Source: Desulforapulum sp034007745
GTDB lineage: Bacteria > Desulfobacterota > Desulfobacteria > Desulfobacterales > Desulfobacteraceae
Assembly: GCA_034007745.1 (NCBI GenBank)
Contig: JAVEQI010000011.1
Span: 19,137 to 83,136 of the forward strand
Direction of reading: 5' to 3'
DNA length: 64,000 bases
Each line of letters starts with the position of its first letter. The first letter of the stretch is position 1. Positions 17,766-25,155 of this stretch are shown here, one piece after another. Made by a program: the position numbers and the translations under genes. The notes beneath the pieces were generated by a model. The model saw only the letters and a program-made list of their open reading frames with translations. It had not been told where the DNA came from and made no database searches.

Positions 17766-18932
17766 ATGACCAAAAACACAAAGCTGAATGTCAAGGTAGT
17801 TACGGCCCTGACCCTGGTCCACTTTACCGGGGATTTTTACAGCTCGTTCACGAGCCCGCTTCTTCCAGTGTATGTGGACAAGCTAGCTCTGTCCATGACC
17901 CAGGTAGGGCTCTTGACCGGAATGATAAGACTCCTTGCTTTTGTGGTCCAGCCCTGTGTGGGGTATCTGGCCGACCGGTATCAGACCCGGTCCTTTATTC
18001 TCTGGGGGGTGTTTCTATCGGTCGTGTGCATCCCCTTTTCCGGCATCGCCCCGAACTTTTACGTGCTGTTGGCGGTCCTTGCTGCGGGTTCGGCAGGATC
18101 ATCCATGTTTCACCCATCGGTCACGGGAATGCTGCCCCTTTACGCAGGCAATAGAAAGGGGCTCTGCATGTCCATCTTCAATACGGGCGGCACCTTTTCC
18201 TTTGCAGTGGGCCCTGTATTCATCTCCTGGTACGTGGGCAGATTCGGTCTTGAAAACATGCCCTGGACAATGGTTATGGGACTTTTAGGCATCATTTACT
18301 TCCTTAAGGTCATCCCCATGCCCGTGAGTGAAGGAATGCAGAATTATGGCTTTATAGGATCACTCAAGGAAAGCCTTGGAGCCGTGTGGAAACCCATTGC
18401 CCTCATCTGGGTGGTCATGGTGTTGCGTGCCATTGCAGGCCAGTCCTTCATAACCTTTATGCCAGTGCATCTTGCCCAAACGGGGTATGACCTCATCTCC
18501 GTAGGATTCATCGTTTCTCTATTCATCCTTGCCGGTACGTTCAGCGGTCTGATCTCGGGTTCCCTTTCAGACAGCATGGGATTCAAGCGGATCTTCTTTA
18601 TGGCCCATCTTTTAATGACCCCTGCCCTTCTTCTCTATCTCTTTGCTCCGGGTGACTTTGTATATGCAGGAGCTTTTGTCGGCGGTTTTTTCGCCCTGTC
18701 CACCATGCCCCTCGGGGTACTAATGGCCCAGAACCTTGCTCCCAAGGGACGGTCCATGGTGTCTAGCCTGATGATGGGACTTGCCTACGGACTTGGAGGT
18801 CTTGCATCCCCCATCGTGGGCAAGCTTGCAGATATCTACTCCATTAAGACAGTTCTGTTCTGGGTCGCCTTTATTCCGCTTATCACCCTTATCCCCATCG
18901 CAAAGTTTCCTCGACTTGGGAAAGAGGCTTGA
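17766..18932 (+). CDS. MFS transporter, fosmidomycin-resistance (Fsr)-like branch
   Basis: A 388-residue major facilitator protein with about 12 hydrophobic segments. The opening FTGDFYSSFTSPLLPVYVDK and the loop-2/3 motif GYLADRYQTRSF are typical, and the second half repeats the pattern (LISGSLSDSMGFKRIF). The N-terminal pattern resembles Fsr-type drug exporters, but the native substrate is unknown. It begins seven bases after the UPF0210 stop, so both are probably on one mRNA. It converges on map with no strong terminator visible between them. Confidence 0.85.
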   Translation: MTKNTKLNVKVVTALTLVHFTGDFYSSFTSPLLPVYVDKLALSMTQVGLLTGMIRLLAFVVQPCVGYLADRYQTRSFILWGVFLSVVCIPFSGIAPNFYVLLAVLAAGSAGSSMFHPSVTGMLPLYAGNRKGLCMSIFNTGGTFSFAVGPVFISWYVGRFGLENMPWTMVMGLLGIIYFLKVIPMPVSEGMQNYGFIGSLKESLGAVWKPIALIWVVMVLRAIAGQSFITFMPVHLAQTGYDLISVGFIVSLFILAGTFSGLISGSLSDSMGFKRIFFMAHLLMTPALLLYLFAPGDFVYAGAFVGGFFALSTMPLGVLMAQNLAPKGRSMVSSLMMGLAYGLGGLASPIVGKLADIYSIKTVLFWVAFIPLITLIPIAKFPRLGKEA

Positions 18933-18996
18933 TTTTTATCTTTGATTCATCCCAGACTCTTTCACGTGTCAAGCTTTTGGAGCATCAAAACTCTCC

Positions 18997-19878
18997 CTAA
19001 TAGGGCGTAAGACTCTCCCAACCCGTTTCAGTCACCAGAATAGTCTGCTCAAACTGGGCAGACAGGGAACCGTCGTTGGTCACAGCTGTCCATTCATCCT
19101 CTAGGATATGCAGATCCCTTGCCCCGATATTAATCATGGGTTCGATGGTAAAGACCATGCCCGGAACAAGCTCAACCCCATGGTGTTTTCGGCCAAAATG
19201 ACAGACCTGGGGGGGTTCGTGGAAAGCTATGCCAACACCGTGGCCCACAAACTCACGAACCACCGAGCACCCCCGGGATTCGGCATAGCTCTGGATGGCG
19301 TAGCCGATGTCGCCCAGATGGGATCCAGGCCTTACCGTATCAATGGCCCTTCTCAGACACTCCAATGCCACCTCAACCACCTTTATGGCATCCGGCCCCG
19401 GGGTTCCAACAAAGAAGGTCTTGTTTGCATCGGCATAATAACCGTCGAGGATGGGCGTGATGTCTACGTTAACGATGTCCCCATCCTTGAGTACCCTGTC
19501 GCCTGGTATGCCGTGGCAGATTACCTCATTGACCGATACACACACACTCTTTGGAAAACCGCGATAATTTAAGGGGGCGGCAATCGCCCCGGCCTTGTTT
19601 GTCTCATAGGCAACAAGGGTGTTTATATCGTCGGTTGTGATACCCGGTTCAACCATGGCGGCAACCTTATCCATGATTGAGAGAAGAAGCTTGCCTGACC
19701 GGCGAATGCCTTCAATCTCGTGGGGCTCCTTGATAATGATGCCATATCGACGTTTATATGCCTCTTTAACTGTAAGCATGGACTCCTTGCCCATGCAGCA
19801 GTTTTTATACTTTTGCCCGCTTCCGCAGGGGCAGGGGGCATTTCTGCCGATTTTTATTTTTTTACCTTGGGTTTTCAT
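18997..19878 (-). CDS. map: Methionine aminopeptidase type I with N-terminal SEC-C motif
   Basis: A 293-residue enzyme that removes N-terminal methionine from nascent proteins. Residues ~10-32 form a SEC-C zinc motif (APCPCGSGQKYKNCC), which in some bacterial Map proteins helps ribosome association. The pita-bread catalytic domain shows the metal ligands: VNVDITPILDG and ADANKTFF (two Asp), FVGHGVGIAFHEPP (His), MVFTIEPMI and QFEQTILVT (two Glu). It follows miaB by three bases and is probably the last gene of a DUF4911-miaB-map operon. Confidence 0.95.
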   Translation of the reverse strand: MKTQGKKIKIGRNAPCPCGSGQKYKNCCMGKESMLTVKEAYKRRYGIIIKEPHEIEGIRRSGKLLLSIMDKVAAMVEPGITTDDINTLVAYETNKAGAIAAPLNYRGFPKSVCVSVNEVICHGIPGDRVLKDGDIVNVDITPILDGYYADANKTFFVGTPGPDAIKVVEVALECLRRAIDTVRPGSHLGDIGYAIQSYAESRGCSVVREFVGHGVGIAFHEPPQVCHFGRKHHGVELVPGMVFTIEPMINIGARDLHILEDEWTAVTNDGSLSAQFEQTILVTETGWESLTPY

Positions 19879-19881
19879 TGA

Positions 19882-21330
19882 TCAAAGCTCCTTCGTGTAC
19901 TCTCCCCACAGGGAATGGGGGTAGGCACGCTCAATTTTTACGTCCAGGATCTCGCCCGGGCTGATATTTTTTCCAAGAAAATGAACAATTTTTCCAGACT
20001 CGGTTCTGCCAGTCATCTGGGGTAGATAGTCACCCCCATGGTGTCTCTTTTTCTGACTCAGCCCCTCCACCAGAACCCGTTCCCAGGAACCCACAAGGGC
20101 CTTGTTTTTACCATGGGTGATCCCTTGCTGGAAATCGATGAGATGGTTGAGCCGGTCCATCTTTTCATCCTCTTCAACTGCCCCGGAGAATTTAGATGCA
20201 GGGGCATTGGGTCGGTCTGAATAGGCAAAGGCGAAAATGCCGTCAAATTCGACCTGCCGCACCAGGGCCATGGTCTCCTCAAAATCAGCCCGGGTTTCAG
20301 AGGGGAACCCAATGATCATATCTGAAGAAAGGGCCACTGACGGGCAATTTTCCCGGAGCATTCCAATCCTTTCGAGGTATCGTTCCACGGTATATCCCCG
20401 GTTCATTTTTTTCAAAATCCTGTTGGACCCGGACTGAACAGGAAGATGAAGCTGATTGCAAACCTTATCAAGATCCCTCATGGCATATATGAGATCATCT
20501 GAAAGATCCTTTGGATGGGAGGTTGCAAATCGAATTCTTTCAAGGCCGGAAACCTGGGAAATCTTTTCAAGAAGATCTGGAAACGAACAGATCTTCTCCT
20601 TTATGCCGTAGGAGTTGACATTCTGACCGAGTAAAGTCACCTCCTTCACTCCGGCATCAGCCAGAATCGTGATTTCGGCAACAATGCTATCCGGTGTTCG
20701 GCTCCTCTCCCTTCCCCTGACATAGGGGACCACGCAATAGGTGCAGTAATTGTCACACCCCTGCATGATGGTTACAAATCGTGACACTTTGTCATTTTCA
20801 ATGAACGAAAAATCAGGCATGGCTTCGTAAATGGTCGAAGAGCCATTGATATCGGTTATCTGATTCTTTCCCTTCATCAAAGCCTGTATATGATAGCCCA
20901 ACCTGGCAAAGGCCTGGGTGCCAAGAACGATGTCCAGGGTCGAATTGCGCTTAAATGCCCCCTGCCCCTCCTGCTGGGCAACGCAGCCTGTCATGATGGT
21001 TATCAAATGGGGTTTTTTCTTTTTTAAGGGCGGCACCCTGCCAAGAAAGCTGAAAGCTTTCTCCTGGGCTTTCTCCCGGATAGAACAGGTATTGCAGACG
21101 ATTATATCGGCCTTATCGAGAATTTCGGTCTTTGCGTACCCAAGTCTACCCAGTATAAAAAAGAGCCTCTCCGTGTCATAGGTGTTCATCTGACAGCCTA
21201 TGGTGTATATATATGCATATCCTTTGATTTGTTCATTACACCTGTTTTGATCAAACCGTAGTTCATCAGAATTCCCTAAGTTTTGAAACGTTTCAAACGT
21301 CTCAGACTGCTCACACGTCTCAGACTTCAT
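19882..21330 (-). CDS. miaB: tRNA-2-methylthio-N6-dimethylallyladenosine synthase (MiaB)
   Basis: A radical-SAM methylthiotransferase that modifies A37 of tRNAs reading UNN codons. Three cysteines of the first 4Fe-4S cluster are in YIYTIGCQMNTYDTE, IVCNTCSIREKAQ and IMTGCVAQQ. The radical-SAM motif is QGCDNYCTYCVVPYVRGRER. The C-terminus has a TRAM-like segment (GKIVHFLGKNISPGEILDVK). At 482 residues it is longer than usual because of a ~37-residue N-terminal extension. Part of this is encoded by imperfect 9-mers of the TCTGAGACG type (about 21283-21324), giving SETCEQSETFETFQ. The start overlaps the DUF4911 gene end by 11 bases. Confidence 0.95.
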   Translation of the reverse strand: MKSETCEQSETFETFQNLGNSDELRFDQNRCNEQIKGYAYIYTIGCQMNTYDTERLFFILGRLGYAKTEILDKADIIVCNTCSIREKAQEKAFSFLGRVPPLKKKKPHLITIMTGCVAQQEGQGAFKRNSTLDIVLGTQAFARLGYHIQALMKGKNQITDINGSSTIYEAMPDFSFIENDKVSRFVTIMQGCDNYCTYCVVPYVRGRERSRTPDSIVAEITILADAGVKEVTLLGQNVNSYGIKEKICSFPDLLEKISQVSGLERIRFATSHPKDLSDDLIYAMRDLDKVCNQLHLPVQSGSNRILKKMNRGYTVERYLERIGMLRENCPSVALSSDMIIGFPSETRADFEETMALVRQVEFDGIFAFAYSDRPNAPASKFSGAVEEDEKMDRLNHLIDFQQGITHGKNKALVGSWERVLVEGLSQKKRHHGGDYLPQMTGRTESGKIVHFLGKNISPGEILDVKIERAYPHSLWGEYTKEL

Positions 21331-21529
21331 TGATCATGATATCCTTTTTTAAATCCGCCATCACGGCAAATGCCTCACAGGAACAGCCAGGAGAAATGGT
21401 CAGCCGGACAAGACCTGCTGCTGAATCAAGGGTTGTCAAAACGGCAAGGTTGTCGTAACCTTCAAATATAAACTTAAGAAATCCGATTCTGCTCTTTTCA
21501 ACCCGGTAAAATGCCTGAGTGGTATGCAT
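21320..21529 (-). CDS. DUF4911 domain protein
   Basis: A 69-residue protein with the pattern YRVEKSRIGFLKFIFEGYDN then LAVLTTLDSAAGLVRL, matching the small DUF4911 family commonly found beside miaB in deltaproteobacteria. I start it at the ATG at 21529 (MHTTQAFYR), not at the upstream ATG. The upstream extension (MFLVSCFKFLAQ) is encoded by an intergenic repeat that also occurs at 45328, where it is non-genic. The 3' end overlaps miaB by 11 bases. Function is unknown; context suggests tRNA modification or translation. Confidence 0.8.
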   Translation of the reverse strand: MHTTQAFYRVEKSRIGFLKFIFEGYDNLAVLTTLDSAAGLVRLTISPGCSCEAFAVMADLKKDIMINEV

Positions 21530-21542
21530 AAGCTGTCCCTGT

Positions 21543-21624
21543 GCAAGAAACTTGAAACAAGAGACAAGAAACAAAGTTCAGCCCTAATTCAAGTTTTATT
21601 CTTCGTTGTGTCCACCGTCCACCA
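21543..21624 (-). repeat. Intergenic repeat (locus R3)
   Basis: Read on the minus strand it runs GGACACAACGAAGAATAAAA, then TTGAATTAGGGCTGAACTTT, then GTTTCTTGTCTCTTGTTTCA and AGTTTCTTG. It is nearly identical to locus R7 near 45290. It lies directly upstream of the DUF4911 start and is co-oriented with it. Confidence 0.85.
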
Positions 21625-21688
21625 AAATATGTGAATTTTTATAAAATTTAAACGTGCAATATAACATCTTTTGGATAAAAACAAAACA

Positions 21689-21761
21689 GCAATTCTCATT
21701 ATAGAATGTCAGCGTTGGGGACACTCGCTGCTGCCTATAGGAGAGTCAAAATGAGAACTGC
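21689..21761. other. Long inverted repeat, possible structured element
   Basis: GCAATTCTCAT (21689-21699) pairs with ATGAGAACTGC (21751-21761) at 10 of 11 positions. Nested inside, TATAG (21700-21704) pairs with CTATA (21735-21739). The interior is GC-richer than the flanks and noncoding. It sits between divergent DUF4911 and recJ. It could be a small RNA-like structure, a regulatory stem or a decayed miniature element. Confidence 0.45.
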
Positions 21762-21780
21762 CGAAAACAAAAAGAATAAA

Positions 21781-21808
21781 TTGACATTTTCCAAAGTATC
21801 AATATATA
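21781..21808 (+). promoter_or_regulatory. Probable sigma-70 promoter for recJ
   Basis: TTGACA (21781-21786) and TATATA (21803-21808) are separated by 16 bases, with ATATAT available at 17. The recJ ATG lies 23 bases after the -10 box, so the 5' leader would be very short. Confidence 0.55.
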
Positions 21809-21831
21809 TTTGACTATTTAGCTGGACTGAT

Positions 21832-23544
21832 ATGGAAACTCAATGGAGTGAGAAAAAGCCTGATCCGACCATCGTTAGTCTCCTTGAAAAGGAACTGGGA
21901 TGCCAAAGGGTCATTGCAACCCTTCTTGCAAACAGAGACATAAAAACACCGGAAGCGGCTTTGGCCTTCCTGTCACCGTCCTTGACAGCCCTTACCAATC
22001 CATTTGCCTTGAAAGATATGGACAGGGCAGTTGAAAGAATCATCCTGGCCATTGAAAACAAGGAAAGAATCCTCATATTTGGTGACTTTGATGCGGACGG
22101 GGTCACCGCAACGGCAGTTCTCAATGATTTTCTTACCCATGTCAATGGCGAAGTATCCTGGTATATTCCCCACAGGATAAGAGAGGGATACAGCCTCAAG
22201 GTAGAACATATTGCCATGGCCGTGGAGCAGCAGATCGATCTTATCATCACTGTGGATTGTGGATCAGACAGCTTTGAAGCTGTCGACTTTGCACGCCGCG
22301 AAGATATTGACATCATTGTGACCGACCACCACGAAGTTCCAGATCCAAGCCCAGAAGTCCTTGCCATTGTGAATCCCAAACAAAAGAAGTGCCCTTCGGG
22401 ACTTGACCACCTTGCCGGAGTCGGGGTTGCCTTTTACCTTGTCATAGCCCTGAGAATGGAAATGCGTAAAAGAGGCGTTTGGGAAAATATCTCCGAGCCA
22501 AACCTGATAACAAGCTGCGATCTTGTGGCTCTTGGAACAATCGCCGACATGGTGCCTTTAACAGCTGAAAACAGAATCCTGACCATGGCGGGAATCCAAG
22601 TAATGCGTGAGGGTCGTCGTCCCGGCCTCAAAGCCCTTGTTGATGTGGCAAGAATAAACCCGGCTCTCCTCGACTCAGAAGATGTTGCCTTTAGAATCGC
22701 CCCACGAATAAACGCTGCAGGAAGAATATCCCACGCCAGGATCTGTATCGACCTCCTTTGCTCAAAGGACACCGGGACAGCCCAGCAAAAGGCTGAGATC
22801 ATAGACCAGTTCAACCGACGACGCCAGCAGACAGAACAAAGCATAGTTGCAGACATCGAACAGCGTATTTTACGACGGGGAGAAGCCTCGTTTGAAAATG
22901 CTATTGTAATGTGGGATTCTTCATGGAACCCTGGAGTTATGGGTATTGCTGCATCAAAAACCGCCAAAAAATACGCCTGTCCGGTGGTGCTAATATCCAC
23001 GGCAAACACCCCTGCCACAGGCTCATGCAGAAGCGTAGACAACATCAATATTCATACGGCCCTAGAACAATGCAGCGCCCTCCTTGAACGATTTGGCGGG
23101 CATGCCATGGCAGCGGGACTCACCATCCACCACGAACAAATTGATGAGTTTTCCCGCCTCTTCCAACAGACCATATGCTCAATGGTTGACTCACAACCAA
23201 GAAAAAAAATCCTGGAGCTTGATTGTGCCCTTGAAATTGACTCGATCACAGAGGACCTCATTCAAGCCGTTGACAGCCTGAGACCCTTTGGAATGGGCAA
23301 CCCCGACCCCCTTTTCTACTGCACAGACGTAACTGTAATCAATTCCACCACTATCGGGCTCAGCCACAGAAAAATGGAACTTGCCAAACATACCGACCCG
23401 TTAGGACCCCGCATCACGGCCATGCATTTTAATGTCGATGATCCGGCCTATCCTCCTACCCATTTTGAACGTATAGCCTTTAGAGTTCGGATGAACCATT
23501 TTAACGGCAGCTCTAATCCACAAATTATTATTGAGCAGGCATGA
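21832..23544 (+). CDS. recJ: Single-stranded-DNA-specific 5'-3' exonuclease RecJ
   Basis: A 570-residue DHH-family nuclease acting in recombination and mismatch or base excision repair. Motif I is FGDFDADGVTATAVL, motif II VDCGSDS, motif III VTDHHEVPDPSPEVLAIVNP and motif IV INAAGRISHARIC. DHHA1 follows with FGGHAMAAGLTIHHEQ near residue 425, then an OB-fold C-terminus. Length and motif order are normal. Little Shine-Dalgarno sequence is visible before the ATG, consistent with the short leader proposed from the promoter. Confidence 0.96.
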   Translation: METQWSEKKPDPTIVSLLEKELGCQRVIATLLANRDIKTPEAALAFLSPSLTALTNPFALKDMDRAVERIILAIENKERILIFGDFDADGVTATAVLNDFLTHVNGEVSWYIPHRIREGYSLKVEHIAMAVEQQIDLIITVDCGSDSFEAVDFARREDIDIIVTDHHEVPDPSPEVLAIVNPKQKKCPSGLDHLAGVGVAFYLVIALRMEMRKRGVWENISEPNLITSCDLVALGTIADMVPLTAENRILTMAGIQVMREGRRPGLKALVDVARINPALLDSEDVAFRIAPRINAAGRISHARICIDLLCSKDTGTAQQKAEIIDQFNRRRQQTEQSIVADIEQRILRRGEASFENAIVMWDSSWNPGVMGIAASKTAKKYACPVVLISTANTPATGSCRSVDNINIHTALEQCSALLERFGGHAMAAGLTIHHEQIDEFSRLFQQTICSMVDSQPRKKILELDCALEIDSITEDLIQAVDSLRPFGMGNPDPLFYCTDVTVINSTTIGLSHRKMELAKHTDPLGPRITAMHFNVDDPAYPPTHFERIAFRVRMNHFNGSSNPQIIIEQA

Positions 23545-23651
23545 TTTTTATCTTGAAACCCGAATCAATTTTAGACTATAAATGGCAGGATAAGTTTAAC
23601 CCTGATTGAACAGAACGCACCAAACAGTTAACGCATATATAAGGATATTCC

Positions 23652-24080
23652 ATGGCCAAGTCATTCAGTGTAGGAAACCGGGAATCAAAATTGCTGTCGA
23701 AAATTGAATCCTCCAAAACTCGGGAAAGAGACCGTGCCATCAATGCGGTAAGGGATAACATTGAATCCCTCAGCAACAAAGTTTCCATGCGACTTGTGGA
23801 AACAGGTCTTGTTGAGACTGTCAGCAAAAATGCCATCCAGGAACAAATTGGAAAATGCCTTGATACCCTGTGCAGGGCAGAGGCGTTTGACATTGATTTC
23901 AAGATTGCACCGTTTAGAACCCTTGTGCCCAACCCCAACGTGGTGAGTCTATACCTCACAGCCTATATTGTGGAAACTCTCATCAACCACAAGGATGTGA
24001 TAGATATCTTTGGCAGCGATGATGATATTTATTTCTGCATACAAAAAGAGACGGCAGCGTTCATGGATAAGTCTCATTAG
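23652..24080 (+). CDS. Hypothetical protein
   Basis: A 142-residue protein that I do not recognise. It is largely helical by eye, with a charged N-terminus (FSVGNRESKLLSKIESSKTR) and a hydrophobic stretch NVVSLYLTAYIVETLINH that looks amphipathic rather than membrane-spanning. The C-terminus is acidic (IFGSDDDIYFCIQKE). It lies about 105 bases after recJ on the same strand and may share its transcript. I treat it as a real gene because codon usage and length fit and the opposite strand holds nothing better. Confidence 0.6.
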   Translation: MAKSFSVGNRESKLLSKIESSKTRERDRAINAVRDNIESLSNKVSMRLVETGLVETVSKNAIQEQIGKCLDTLCRAEAFDIDFKIAPFRTLVPNPNVVSLYLTAYIVETLINHKDVIDIFGSDDDIYFCIQKETAAFMDKSH

Positions 24081-24273
24081 GTTTTTCACCCGGCATCACC
24101 CTGGGGATGGCCTGTTCAGCCGTTAAAAAAATCTTTTACGACAACACCATCCCAAGGCCTCCCACTCCATTAACATATAAAATTCATTCATTTCCCTATT
24201 GACTTGTTGCATAAGTGCTGTAAAACAAACACATGTGTTTTTTAACCAGACTATCCACAGGCTCTGCAAAATA

Positions 24274-24906
24274 TCATAGGTTTTTCAAACCTGATATAAT
24301 AATTTGAAACGCCGTGTCAAGTGTCTGTTTGACAAAATCTTTTTCATTGTTGAGCAGGCGCTTGCTGTCCACCCAGAGGACCACTCCAGAATAGGTTGCC
24401 CAGATGATATCGGCAAGGGCAACCGGATGTTCTTTTGCAAACACACCCTGATCAATTCCCTCCTGAACGATTGAAGTAATGGCCCCCAATGCGTCGGCAG
24501 AGGTTTCCTTGATCTGCTCTAAAACCTCGCCGGACAAATTTTGAAGGGTTTCCCCGGACTGGAGGTGAAATAGATTGATCAGTACCATGGCGTCATACTC
24601 GTAAACATCGATAAAGGCATCCCTCAGGGCATAGAGCTTTGCCTCAGGACTCAAGGTCGTCTCATCCACAAATTCACGTATCTGCTGGGTGAGATAGGTA
24701 AGAATATCAATGGAAAGGGATGTATGAAGCTCCTCCTTGTTTTTAAAGTAAAGGTAGAGGGTGCCCGGGCTCAACTCAGCCTCGCCTGCTATCTCCTCCA
24801 TTGTTGCCCGGTTAAACCCCTTAGCTGAGAACACAAGCTTGGCGGCTTCCATTATCTGTCTGCGGCGCTCTTCTTTTTCTCTAATCTTTCGTTCTTGAAT
24901 TCCCAT
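24274..24906 (-). CDS. TetR/AcrR-family transcriptional regulator
   Basis: A 210-residue one-component regulator. The N-terminal helix-turn-helix reads RRQIMEAAKLVFSAKGFNRA, then TMEEIAGEAELSPGTLYLYF and KNKEELHTSL. The rest is a helical ligand-binding domain. The start at 24906 (MGIQERK) is favoured by GGAG six bases upstream. ATG/GTG codons at 24918 and 24921 are alternatives. No efflux or target operon is adjacent: glgP lies upstream on the same strand and an unknown gene converges. The ligand and targets are therefore unknown. Confidence 0.88.
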   Translation of the reverse strand: MGIQERKIREKEERRRQIMEAAKLVFSAKGFNRATMEEIAGEAELSPGTLYLYFKNKEELHTSLSIDILTYLTQQIREFVDETTLSPEAKLYALRDAFIDVYEYDAMVLINLFHLQSGETLQNLSGEVLEQIKETSADALGAITSIVQEGIDQGVFAKEHPVALADIIWATYSGVVLWVDSKRLLNNEKDFVKQTLDTAFQIIISGLKNL

Positions 24907-24946
24907 TCTTTTCTCCATCACACTTCAAGTTTTATATTTTGAATGA

Positions 24947-24975
24947 AATTTAGTTTATCGAGATTGATTTATCAA
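24947..24975 (-). promoter_or_regulatory. Candidate promoter for the TetR gene
   Basis: On the minus strand, TTGATA (complement of 24970-24975) and TAAATT (complement of 24947-24952) are separated by exactly 17 bases, about 40 bases before the start codon. The flanking AT-rich GATAAAT/GATAAAC direct repeat could be an autoregulatory site, but this is speculative. Confidence 0.4.
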
Positions 24976-25155
24976 ATACATCGAAGGATGAAAAACCGCA
25001 AGAAAAACTTTTAAGCAGACATGAGCAAGCTCTATCCCCAAACTGAAGACGATCAATCTGGCCGTCTTCACAATATAGACTTCTCCTGATTATAGTCTCA
25101 TATCTCCTTACGGAAATAACGATAAACAAAACACAATAGGCGTTAGCTGGGAGTT

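Noticed and set aside
24227..24240. AAACACATGTGTTT palindrome downstream of the TetR gene
   Set aside because: Considered as a TetR operator or terminator. It lies 3' of the regulator and has no loop, so neither role is supported.
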